A stretch of 5,684 nt of DNA from an uncultured Clostridia bacterium (GTDB taxonomy: Bacteria > Bacillota > Clostridia > Oscillospirales > Ruminococcaceae), in contig CANRHA010000116.1 in the NCBI GenBank assembly GCA_947630315.1, positions 1 to 5,684 on the forward strand, in the 5' to 3' direction. The position numbers and the translations under genes were made by a program. Positions 1 through 5,684 of this stretch are shown here, piece after piece (the first letter of the stretch is position 1; each line of letters starts with the position of its first letter). The notes below the pieces were generated by a model. The model did no database searches, had not been told where the DNA came from, and was given only the letters and a program-made list of their open reading frames with translations.

Positions 1-247
1 AAAGAGCGGCGCGAACAGCTTTATAAGCGCCGCGGGGATATCCAAAAACAAGCTCATCGCTATAAGCGAGTGCTCGGCGCTTCCCGACCCGGACGAATCG
101 GCAAAGGACGGCGTGATGTTCAGCTACGCTTCGGCGTGGACGGGCGACTTTGCCCCCGGAGGAGGCTACGCCCCCGACAGCCATTGGGCAAAGTTCTACA
201 GCAGCACTACAGTGGTGACGCTCGATGAAATTGAATACAATCGGTAA
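1..247 (+). CDS. C-terminal end of a GH26-like beta-mannanase (5' truncated by window edge)
   Basis: The open frame begins at base 2 and ends at TAA 245-247, giving 81 visible residues. The stretch AISEC-ALPDPD (about visible residues 20-31), followed by FSYASAWTGDF (40-50) and the closing VVTLDEIEY (71-79), follows the C-terminal pattern of GH26 endo-beta-1,4-mannanases. In that family the Glu of a conserved (I/L)SE motif is the catalytic nucleophile, a Trp-x-Gly-(E/D)-Phe segment lines the active site, and the domain closes with an 'ITLDE' strand. Glu23 (codon 68-70) would be the nucleophile. The protein stops right after the catalytic fold, so no C-terminal carbohydrate-binding module or anchor is present; any such module would be N-terminal and outside the window. 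Likely role: secreted hydrolysis of mannan or a related hemicellulose. The family call rests on recalled motif similarity in a short fragment, so another clan GH-A hydrolase is possible. The gap and dyad that follow suggest it is transcribed separately from the transport operon. Confidence 0.72.
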   Translation, partial: KSGANSFISAAGISKNKLIAISECSALPDPDESAKDGVMFSYASAWTGDFAPGGGYAPDSHWAKFYSSTTVVTLDEIEYNR

Positions 248-248
248 A

Positions 249-268
249 TTGTAATATCTATATTACAA
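249..268. promoter_or_regulatory. Perfect inverted repeat, candidate operator upstream of the transport operon
   Basis: The half-sites TTGTAATAT (249-257) and ATATTACAA (260-268) are exact reverse complements separated by only CT. The element starts 1 bp after the hydrolase stop codon and lies 48 bp upstream of the adaptor start codon, in AT-rich DNA that contrasts with the GC-rich genes. A 2-nt spacer and an all-AT centre make a poor RNA hairpin but a typical site for a dimeric regulator. A weak promoter could overlap it: TTGAAT at 231-236 as a -35 and TATCTA at 255-260 as a -10, with 18 bp between them. The regulator is not identifiable. The half-site core recurs near 4721-4743. Confidence 0.5.
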
Positions 269-304
269 ACCGTCTAACTATACAGCCCTTTTTTGGTACT
301 TTAC

Positions 305-310
305 AGGAGG
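305..310 (+). promoter_or_regulatory. Ribosome binding site that fixes the adaptor start
   Basis: AGGAGG sits 6 nt before ATG 317-319. It lies inside the coding part of the longer version of the frame that opens at TTG 293, which has no Shine-Dalgarno sequence of its own. The ATG also places a lipoprotein signal peptide exactly at the N-terminus. Confidence 0.9.
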
Positions 311-316
311 TTTCCC

Positions 317-1366
317 ATGAAATTTTCACGCACAGTTTCAGCGCTGCTTGCGGCGTCTATGTTGGCCGCTTCGCTTTCGGGATGTTATTTTCTTCCCCAG
401 GAGGAGGAGCTTTTAGAGGCGCCGGTGGTAAAGGAAAACGAGGTATCTTATACGACCACCGAGGCCACCCTGCGCGACATCGCCTACCAGGTTTTAACGC
501 CCGGCAACATAGCTTCGGGTACGGAATATGACGCCAAGTTTATAGGCACCGGCGGAAATATACTCGGCGTATATGTATCTGCCGGAGAGAGCGTTGAACA
601 GGGCCAGCTTCTTGCCGAGTTTGACACCTACGAGCTTGACCAGCAGATAGCGATAAAGGAGATGGAGGTTAGGCGCGAACAGCTTGAATACGACATCGCC
701 GTAGAGGAGCACAGATCGGAAAACGTAAAGCAGAAGGAGCTTTTAGACGTTCAGCTTATGCAGAACGAGCTTGACAAGCTTTACGAGGAAAAGGAGAGCG
801 CAAAGCTCTACTCGGGCGTAACGGGAACCGTCTCCTACGTTATGACTTGCTCGCCCGGGGATTGGGTAAACCCCGGCGAAACGGTAGTAACGGTGATAGA
901 CGTGACCGACCTCTACATAAAGATAAATCCCGATAAAGAGGTAGGGGAGTTCTTAATAGGCCGGCCGATACAGATAAGATACAACGGCGAATACTACGAC
1001 GGCACCATCGTCCGCAACCATTCGGGGCGTCAGTGGGATGAAGCGGCGCAGGGCGTTCTCACCGACGCAAACGGCGAGGAGGTCCTGGCGGAGGAATCGG
1101 AGGATATAGTTGTAAAGTTCAACGATATTATCCCCGAAAGCTCGGCGGTAGGAAATATTGCCGACACTATACTTGTTCTTGACAGCCGCGAAAACGTGAT
1201 AGTTATATCCGCAAACCTTGTTAAAAAGGTCGACGGCATTCCCTGCGTTTATGTTTTTAAAGATAACGAGCGCGTTAAGGTAGACGTCACCCTCGGATTA
1301 CAGAGCGGCTCGCTTGTTGAAATAACCTCCGGGCTTGAACCGGGAGATCAGGTAATAATCCGCTGA
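317..1366 (+). CDS. Lipoprotein membrane-fusion/adaptor subunit (MacA/HlyD-like) of an ABC exporter
   Basis: 349-aa envelope lipoprotein. Residues 1-23 are a signal peptide with Lys2 and Arg5, a hydrophobic core and the lipobox L20-S-G-C23, so mature Cys23 should be lipidated on the outer face of the membrane. A linker (24-45) leads to a split biotinyl-lipoyl-like domain: first half about 75-104 (GNILGVYVSAG and a VEQGQLLAEFD turn), a charged helical hairpin about 105-163 that is short for the family, and second half about 166-202 (VTGTVSYV, PGDWVNPGETVV). A beta-barrel region (203-285) and a membrane-proximal region (about 290-349, ending SGLEPGDQVII) follow. This order is that of RND/MacA periplasmic adaptors, which in Gram-positives (YknX type) work with FtsX permeases. 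It lies 29 bp ahead of the permease gene, which supports a shared machine. The substrate cannot be read from the sequence. Start chosen from the AGGAGG at 305-310 and the signal peptide. Confidence 0.87.
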   Translation: MKFSRTVSALLAASMLAASLSGCYFLPQEEELLEAPVVKENEVSYTTTEATLRDIAYQVLTPGNIASGTEYDAKFIGTGGNILGVYVSAGESVEQGQLLAEFDTYELDQQIAIKEMEVRREQLEYDIAVEEHRSENVKQKELLDVQLMQNELDKLYEEKESAKLYSGVTGTVSYVMTCSPGDWVNPGETVVTVIDVTDLYIKINPDKEVGEFLIGRPIQIRYNGEYYDGTIVRNHSGRQWDEAAQGVLTDANGEEVLAEESEDIVVKFNDIIPESSAVGNIADTILVLDSRENVIVISANLVKKVDGIPCVYVFKDNERVKVDVTLGLQSGSLVEITSGLEPGDQVIIR

Positions 1367-1395
1367 CGGCTTCGCCCTATTATGGAGGATAACAA

Positions 1396-4218
1396 ATGCT
1401 GACACTACTTTTGCGCAAGATGCAGAACACCAAGTGGATGGTGATATGCCTTCTGGTCGGCTTTGTCATGGCGACGGCGATGACGAGCACCATACCTATA
1501 TACATGCACGCCTCTTTGCAGAGAATGCTTATAAAGGATATGCAGGCTTACCAGGAGGAGAGCGGAGAATATCCCGGCGTTTACGCGGTATCAAAAACCT
1601 TTGTAGCCGGAACAGGCCCCGCCCGCCAGCACGATCTTGTACTTAGCGTATATTCAAACGCGGTAAACCGCTTCAACAACCTTATGGTGCCCTATTTAAA
1701 CCACAAATGCTCGACTTTTGACACCTATCTCTACGTTTCAAACATCGAGCAGGAGGGTTCGGCGATAGCTACCATGAAGCTCGGGGGAATGACGGAGCTT
1801 GACGGCCATATAAACTTTGTTTCGGGAAGAATGTATCAGCCCGGAAAGGACGCCGACGGCGTTTACGAGGTCATATGCACCGAGCGTGCGCTTCAGGTCA
1901 TGCAGCTGATGCCGGACACGGTCTACGAGGTAAAAAACCTTCTGAACTCCGACAATCCCGACACCGTAAAGATAAAGATAGTAGGCGTTTTTGAACCCTT
2001 AAGCGACACCGACACCTTCTGGTCTGAGGGAATGACCGACTACGACAACGCGTTTTTCGCAGACTTTGAAACGGTCATCAACGACATGATAATGACCGGC
2101 GTGGTGAGCCTTTCGAGCGTCGATACAAGGATAATAATCGACTACCAGAACCTTGACATGAACGTTATAGAGTTCCTGCGTGCGAGCCTCGATTCCCAGC
2201 TTGAATCCTACAAAGAGGAAAACTGCACCTTTACCGTTCCGGCTAAGGACGTTTTAGAGGACTACGCCTCAAAGGCGAGCTCTTTAAGGTATATTCTGCT
2301 GATGCTCGATATCCCGGTAGTGCTGATGCTCGTCTTTTACCTGTTCATGGTCTCTCAGCTCAACATCGAATCGGAGCGCAACGAGATCGCGATGTTAAAA
2401 TCCCGCGGCGCGTCGTCGTGGCAGGTCTTAAGGATCTATGCATACGAAACGCTTATCCTCGGCGCGATCTCCGCGCTTATAGGCCCGTTTGTCGGCCTCG
2501 GGCTTTGCAATATCCTCGGCGTGTCTAACGGCTTCCTCGAATTTGTAAACCGCCCCGCCCTCCATGCAAAGCTCTCGCTTGCGCCGTTTGTCTATGCCCT
2601 TATCGCCGTAGGCGTGTTCTTTGTCACGACTCTTATGCCGATAATCCCCGCTTCAAGGGTCTCGATAGTCGCCCATAAGCAGTCAAAAGCCCACGAGCAG
2701 AAAAAGCCCTTCTGGCAGCGTTCCTTCTTAGACGTCGCCTTTGTGGTGCTGCCGGTGGTGTGGCTGTGGTGGTATAACCGGGTGAACAAAAACCTCGTAA
2801 GTCAGGGAATAGTAGACACTTCGGCGACGATGAACCCGCTTATGTTTGCGGCGTCAACGGTATTTATTCTCGGCGCGGCGCTTTTATGCGTAAGGATATA
2901 CCCCTACTTTATCCGGCTTGTATACGCAATAGGCCGAAAGAAGTGGTCTCCGGCGGCGTATATTTCGCTGAACAACATAGGCAGGTCGTCTACCGGGCGC
3001 GAGAAGTTTATAATGATCTTCCTGATCTTAACTGTCGCCCTCGGGATATTCTCCGCCAACACCGCCCGGGCCATCAACCGCAACACCGAGGACAGGATAA
3101 GATACAACCTCGGCGCCGACGCGGTAATAACCGAGGCGTGGAAGACGAGCAGGGTAAGGATAGTCGACGAGGAGACCGGCGAGGAGAGTTCCACCACGCA
3201 GTACACCGAGCCGGAGTTTGAAAGATATTCCACCCTTTCGGGCGTTAAGCTTGCAACGCCGGTATTCCAGCGCGACGCGGTACAGCTTAGGTATGACGAT
3301 TCCTCGACCCCCGAAGTTCACGTTATGGCGATAATCCCGAGCCAGTTCGCCCAGGTGGCGTGGTTCCGCTCAGACCTTCTGCCGGCGCACATCAACCGCT
3401 ACATAAACGCCCTCAGCGAATGCCAGGACGGCATAATAGTTTCGCAGTCGTACGCCGATAAGACCGGCCTGGAGCTTGGGGATATAGTCGAGGTAAAATG
3501 GGCGAGGAACAACTGGTTCGAGACGACGGTTGTTGCAATAGTCGAATACTGGCCGAGCCTCAACCCGTACGACAAGACCGCCTCGGGCGAATACCGCGAC
3601 TTTGCGATACTCAACTACGACTATGTGAACATAATGACGATAACCGAGCCTTACGAGGTCTGGCTCGACCTTGAAGACGACGCCGACATAGCCGCGCTTT
3701 ATCAGGACGTCGTCGACAACGAAATAGTTGCCACCCGCCTCGACGTCGCCTCTCAGATGATAATATCCTCAAAGACCGACGCGGTTTTACAGGGCGTAAA
3801 CGGCGCGCTCACCTTAGGATTCATAACGATAATGGCGATGTGCTTTATAGGGTTCCTTATCTACTGGATACTCTCGATAAAGGGCAGAACGCTTCAGTTC
3901 GGCATACTCAGGGCGATGGGCATGAGCTTCCGCGAGATAATCTCAATGATAATCTACGAGCAGGTTCTTGTGTCGGGCGTGTCCATATTCCTCTCGATAA
4001 TAATCGGCGGCATAGCTTCCGACATATTCGTGCCGCTCTTCCAGGTACTCTATAACGTAACCGATCAGGTTCCGCCGTTCAGGGTCGTGTCGCAGCGCAG
4101 CGACTACATAAAGCTTTATATCATCGTCCTTGTAATGCTCGTCGTCGGGTTCATAGTCATAGCCCGGCTGATAAAGAAGATAAACATAAACAAGGCGCTT
4201 AAGCTCGGCGAAGATTAA
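1396..4218 (+). CDS. MacB/FtsX-type ABC transporter permease with two extracytoplasmic domains
   Basis: 940-aa integral membrane protein; start ATG 1396 follows GGAGG (1384-1388) by 7 nt. Ten membrane segments can be read: about 13-35, 297-321, 350-375, 395-416, 446-460, 481-508, 537-557, 804-827, 854-877 and 905-925. Two large outside domains lie between helices 1 and 2 (about 36-296) and between helices 7 and 8 (about 558-803). Two FtsX signatures are present, each a cytoplasmic coupling segment after the first helix of a three-helix unit: EIAMLKSRGASSWQVL (330-345) and QFGILRAMGMSFREI (834-848). The protein is thus a tandem duplication of the FtsX/MacB_PCD unit. The charged C-terminus (NKALKLGED) is typical of the family. 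There is no Walker A/B or ABC signature, so an ATPase partner is required. Family roles include export of peptides, lipids or antibiotics and mechanical signalling to envelope enzymes; which applies here is unknown. The preceding adaptor gene favours an exporter-type complex. Confidence 0.92.
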   Translation: MLTLLLRKMQNTKWMVICLLVGFVMATAMTSTIPIYMHASLQRMLIKDMQAYQEESGEYPGVYAVSKTFVAGTGPARQHDLVLSVYSNAVNRFNNLMVPYLNHKCSTFDTYLYVSNIEQEGSAIATMKLGGMTELDGHINFVSGRMYQPGKDADGVYEVICTERALQVMQLMPDTVYEVKNLLNSDNPDTVKIKIVGVFEPLSDTDTFWSEGMTDYDNAFFADFETVINDMIMTGVVSLSSVDTRIIIDYQNLDMNVIEFLRASLDSQLESYKEENCTFTVPAKDVLEDYASKASSLRYILLMLDIPVVLMLVFYLFMVSQLNIESERNEIAMLKSRGASSWQVLRIYAYETLILGAISALIGPFVGLGLCNILGVSNGFLEFVNRPALHAKLSLAPFVYALIAVGVFFVTTLMPIIPASRVSIVAHKQSKAHEQKKPFWQRSFLDVAFVVLPVVWLWWYNRVNKNLVSQGIVDTSATMNPLMFAASTVFILGAALLCVRIYPYFIRLVYAIGRKKWSPAAYISLNNIGRSSTGREKFIMIFLILTVALGIFSANTARAINRNTEDRIRYNLGADAVITEAWKTSRVRIVDEETGEESSTTQYTEPEFERYSTLSGVKLATPVFQRDAVQLRYDDSSTPEVHVMAIIPSQFAQVAWFRSDLLPAHINRYINALSECQDGIIVSQSYADKTGLELGDIVEVKWARNNWFETTVVAIVEYWPSLNPYDKTASGEYRDFAILNYDYVNIMTITEPYEVWLDLEDDADIAALYQDVVDNEIVATRLDVASQMIISSKTDAVLQGVNGALTLGFITIMAMCFIGFLIYWILSIKGRTLQFGILRAMGMSFREIISMIIYEQVLVSGVSIFLSIIIGGIASDIFVPLFQVLYNVTDQVPPFRVVSQRSDYIKLYIIVLVMLVVGFIVIARLIKKININKALKLGED

Positions 4219-4224
4219 CGCTTT

Positions 4225-4230
4225 GGGGGA
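4225..4230 (+). promoter_or_regulatory. Ribosome binding site for the small membrane protein
   Basis: The G-rich run GGGGGA lies 6 nt before ATG 4237-4239. The in-frame TTG at 4234 would leave a spacing of only 3 nt, so ATG 4237 is the better start. The site is entirely within the 18-bp gap after the permease stop codon, which points to a single transcript. Confidence 0.65.
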
Positions 4231-4236
4231 TTTTTG

Positions 4237-4665
4237 ATGATCTCGGACATAAGATTTTTCACCGACCGCCACCCTAAGCTGTCGGCGGCGCTTATCGCGC
4301 TTTTGATGGTCGTTCCGCCGGCGATATGGGTGAGCGTTACCTACTTTGCCCTCGGCAGGGATTTCAACTCGGCGGCCGCGGTGGTGGTTTACGCGTTTAT
4401 AATGCAGGTCCTTTTGTGTTTGGCAGTCGAAAGGTTTGTTCTTGTGGCGATGCCGTTTTTGATGGTGATAGGCGGCCTCGCCGTCTGCCAGATATTCTAT
4501 GTGATATCGATGGCGACCTCCGGGCTTGTCAACGCGCTTACCTACATTATTTCTGCGCTTGGCGTTTCGCTCCTCGGCTCAGAGTTTGTCGGGGTGTTCT
4601 TCGGCGCGGCGGCCTACTTTCTTATAGTTATAGTCCGGGCGATAGTGAACAAGATCAGGCATTGA
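4237..4665 (+). CDS. Small multi-pass membrane protein of unknown function, third gene of the transport operon
   Basis: 142-aa hydrophobic protein that I do not recognise. A basic N-terminal tail (MISDIRFFTDRHPK) precedes hydrophobic stretches at about 15-38, 46-64, 67-92, 98-113 and 116-134; the last two may form one re-entrant unit, so four or five helices are possible. The C-terminus (RAIVNKIRH) is basic and probably cytoplasmic, which with a cytoplasmic N-terminus would favour an even number of helices. No catalytic motif, metal-binding cluster or ATP-binding motif is visible. It starts 18 bp after the permease stop and ends 13 bp before the terminator stem, so it is very likely co-transcribed with the adaptor and permease and may be an accessory or stabilising subunit of that complex. 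Codon use (many ATA, GCG, CTT) matches its neighbours. The coding call is firm; the function is not known. Confidence 0.8.
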   Translation: MISDIRFFTDRHPKLSAALIALLMVVPPAIWVSVTYFALGRDFNSAAAVVVYAFIMQVLLCLAVERFVLVAMPFLMVIGGLAVCQIFYVISMATSGLVNALTYIISALGVSLLGSEFVGVFFGAAAYFLIVIVRAIVNKIRH

Positions 4666-4678
4666 ATAAAAAATTTTC

Positions 4679-4703
4679 CCCGCGGGTGAGCGACACCTGC
4701 GGG
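4679..4703. terminator. Hairpin terminator between convergent genes, probably bidirectional
   Basis: CCCGCGGGTG (4679-4688) pairs with CACCTGCGGG (4694-4703) over 10 bp, with one G-U wobble (4684/4698) and the 5-nt loop AGCGA. On the plus strand the stem is followed by AATTTTG, a short U tract. On the minus strand it is followed by GAAAA and then six T, so it can also stop the kinase transcript arriving from the right. It begins 13 bp after the stop codon of the small membrane protein and closes the operon. Confidence 0.83.
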
Positions 4704-4720
4704 AATTTTGTATACTTAAG

Positions 4721-4743
4721 GTAATATTTATAATACATATTAC
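4721..4743. promoter_or_regulatory. Second GTAATAT/ATATTAC inverted repeat in the convergent intergenic region
   Basis: GTAATAT (4721-4727) and ATATTAC (4737-4743) are exact reverse complements around a 9-nt spacer. These are the same 7-bp half-sites as in the dyad at 249-268, where the spacer is 2 nt. Read along the plus strand, the element matches the inner 16 bp of the first dyad at 15 positions once a 7-nt insertion (ATACATA) is allowed. It may be a regulator binding site or the relic of a promoter region; AT-richness makes chance possible. Confidence 0.35.
4729..4734 (+). promoter_or_regulatory. Possible -10 hexamer pointing into the antisense of the kinase gene
   Basis: A perfect TATAAT lies in the spacer of the second dyad. 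The candidate -35 is poor: TTTTGT at 4706-4711 with 17 bp spacing. A GGAGAG at 4749-4754 and a TTG at 4760 follow, but that frame stops after five codons, so no protein is made. If active, the promoter would give RNA antisense to the 3' end of the kinase gene. It may equally be chance in AT-rich DNA. Confidence 0.22.
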
Positions 4744-4766
4744 GATACGGAGAGAAAATTTGGGCG

Positions 4767-4792
4767 ATTTCCGTTGAATTGCGGCCGGAAAT
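4767..4792 (-). terminator. Small hairpin directly behind the kinase stop codon
   Basis: ATTTCCG (4767-4773) and CGGAAAT (4786-4792) are exact reverse complements around a 12-nt loop. The stem starts 3 bp downstream of the kinase stop codon on the minus strand. No good U tract follows, so it is at best a weak terminator or a 3'-end stabilising structure; the stronger hairpin at 4679-4703 probably does most of the termination. Confidence 0.3.
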
Positions 4793-4795
4793 ATC

Positions 4796-5684
4796 TTATT
4801 CCGCCGCCCTTTTTATCTCAAACCAGAAGGTCGAGCCTTTTCCGACCTCCGACTGAACGCCGAAGCGCATTCCGTGGAGTTTGAGTATCTCCTTTACTAT
4901 CGAGAGGCCGAGGCCGGTGCCGACGACGTCGCGTTTGGTGCGCTCGTCGCGGTAGTAGCGGTCAAAAATCATCGGCAGCTTTTCGCTCTCGATACCTACG
5001 CCGAAGTCTATGACCTCTATCCTGATGACCGATTCGTAATTTCTCTGCCGCAGGATAATTCTGCGGGAATCGCCCGAGTAGTTCACGGCGTTGTTGATAA
5101 AGTTGTAGAGGACCTGCGCAAGCCTCATTTCGTCGCCCTCGCAGATGACGTCGGCGTCGGCGTCAAGCTCGAAGGTATAGCCCTCTTTTTCGGATAAAAG
5201 CTTGTAGCGCGACAGAACGCTGTCGAGGAAATCCGCTATAGAAAATTGGCGGATATTTATTTCAACGTTTCCGTTCTGAAGCTTTGAAAGCTCTAAGAGG
5301 TTTGAAACCAGCTCGGATAGCCTGTCCGCCTCGTCTATAATTACCTGAACATGTTCGGCGCGCTTTTCGGGGTTGTCACCCGACAGATCACGTATCATCT
5401 CGGCGTAGGCCTTTATCATGGTGAGAGGGGTCCTGAGGTCGTGAGATACGTTGGCTATCAGGTCGTTTCTGAGGCTGTCTACCTTTGATATCTCCTCGGC
5501 CGCGTAGTTCAAAGCGTCGGAAAGCTCGTTGATCTCGGCGTAGTTGCCGCCCTCAAAGCGGGTGGAATAGTCTCCCGAGGCGAGCTGATCCGCCGCGCGG
5601 GTGATCTGTTTAAACGGGCGGGAGAGGCGGTTTGAGAGCATCAGGGTTATAAACAGTCCGAGGAAGAAGGTCATAAGGGTGATG
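4796..5684 (-). CDS. Sensor histidine kinase, HAMP and catalytic domains (N-terminus beyond window edge)
   Basis: The minus-strand frame stays open to the right edge, so the sensor domain and true start are missing; the Met at 5674 is internal. Counting from that Met: end of the last membrane helix (1-13), HAMP domain (about 14-66, with the SRPFKQITRAADQLASGDY pattern), HisKA dimerisation domain (about 67-133) with H-box NVSHDLRTPL and phospho-acceptor His78, then the HATPase_c domain (about 180-288) with N-box NFINNAVNYS (191-200), G1 box DFGVGI (223-228), F-box FDRYYR (237-242) and G2 box GTGLGLSIV (252-260). All catalytic motifs are intact, so this is an active-looking kinase of the PhoR/VanS/ResE type, autophosphorylating on His and passing the phosphate to an OmpR/PhoB-class response regulator. 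That regulator would usually be encoded just upstream, past the right edge. The gene converges on the transport operon. Control of that operon is plausible from proximity only. Confidence 0.95.
   Translation of the reverse strand, partial: ITLMTFFLGLFITLMLSNRLSRPFKQITRAADQLASGDYSTRFEGGNYAEINELSDALNYAAEEISKVDSLRNDLIANVSHDLRTPLTMIKAYAEMIRDLSGDNPEKRAEHVQVIIDEADRLSELVSNLLELSKLQNGNVEINIRQFSIADFLDSVLSRYKLLSEKEGYTFELDADADVICEGDEMRLAQVLYNFINNAVNYSGDSRRIILRQRNYESVIRIEVIDFGVGIESEKLPMIFDRYYRDERTKRDVVGTGLGLSIVKEILKLHGMRFGVQSEVGKGSTFWFEIKRAAE

Noticed and set aside
249..294. The upstream dyad plus the T run at 289-294 as a terminator for the hydrolase gene
   Set aside because: The stem is almost all AT with only two bases between its arms, and the T run lies 20 bp away, so an intrinsic terminator is unlikely.
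293..316. TTG at 293 as the start of the adaptor gene
   Set aside because: It adds eight residues ahead of a clean signal peptide, has no Shine-Dalgarno sequence, and would put the AGGAGG at 305-310 inside the coding region.
2980..3006. Walker A-like stretch (GRSSTGREK, permease residues 529-537), which might have supplied the missing ATPase
   Set aside because: It lacks the GK(S/T) core, sits in a short cytoplasmic loop between two membrane helices, and has no Walker B or ABC signature nearby.
2886..3233. Open frames on both strands over the middle of the permease gene
   Set aside because: They are shadows of a gene that is intact in its own frame; their translations are rich in Arg/His/Pro or lack any domain, and they have no ribosome binding sites.
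3943..4272. Minus-strand frame of about 109 codons over the permease end
   Set aside because: It runs antisense across the end of the permease gene and the start of the small membrane protein, and its charged Tyr/Asp/His-rich composition is typical of a shadow frame.
4326..4724. Plus-strand frame overlapping the small membrane protein in another frame
   Set aside because: It reads through the terminator hairpin and is Gly/Arg/Cys-rich without a start signal; the alternative frame gives a coherent membrane protein with a ribosome binding site.
4874..5197. Plus-strand frame antisense to the kinase
   Set aside because: The minus strand encodes all histidine kinase motifs in order here; the plus-strand frame is the mirror of that coding bias.
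5672..5674. ATG at 5674 as the true start of the kinase
   Set aside because: The frame remains open to the window edge, and starting here would cut off most of the membrane helix and the whole sensor domain.

Overview
The window looks like a chromosomal segment of a Clostridia-type Firmicute, probably an uncultured, moderate-GC gut or rumen relative of the Oscillospiraceae/Ruminococcaceae. The assignment is an inference from strong AGGAGG-type ribosome binding sites, a Gram-positive style lipoprotein adaptor paired with a large FtsX permease, a PhoR/VanS-like sensor kinase, a GH26-like mannanase end, and heavy use of ATA (Ile) and AGG (Arg) codons in otherwise GC-rich coding sequence. No mobile element, CRISPR array, tRNA or rRNA is visible.

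Layout. (1) Positions 1-247 hold the last 81 codons of a plus-strand glycoside hydrolase that resembles the C-terminal end of GH26 beta-mannanases. (2) An AT-rich 69-bp gap follows. It carries a perfect 9+9 bp inverted repeat (249-268), a candidate operator or promoter region. (3) Positions 317-4665 are a tight three-gene plus-strand operon: a lipoprotein membrane-fusion/adaptor protein (349 aa), a ten-helix MacB/FtsX-type ABC permease with two large extracytoplasmic domains (940 aa), and a 142-aa multi-helix membrane protein of unknown function. (4) A 130-bp convergent intergenic region holds a strong hairpin terminator (4679-4703), a second element with the same GTAATAT/ATATTAC half-sites as the upstream dyad, a perfect TATAAT hexamer, and a small hairpin just behind the next gene. 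(5) On the minus strand, 4796-5684 encodes the HAMP plus kinase part of a sensor histidine kinase whose N-terminus lies beyond the right edge.

How the genes may work together. The adaptor and permease match the two non-ATPase parts of a MacAB-like (type VII) ABC machine, which couples cytoplasmic ATP hydrolysis to work outside the membrane: export of peptides or antibiotics, or mechanotransmission at the envelope. The ATP-binding subunit is not in the window and the operon has no room for it, so it must be encoded elsewhere or shared. The neighbouring kinase may control the operon, as such kinases often do for FtsX-type exporters. That link is inferred from proximity and from the repeated dyad, not shown. 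Nothing here is clearly a new system. The points most worth a second look are the ATPase-less adaptor/permease pair, the unassigned third membrane protein, and the GTAATAT dyads that flank the operon.
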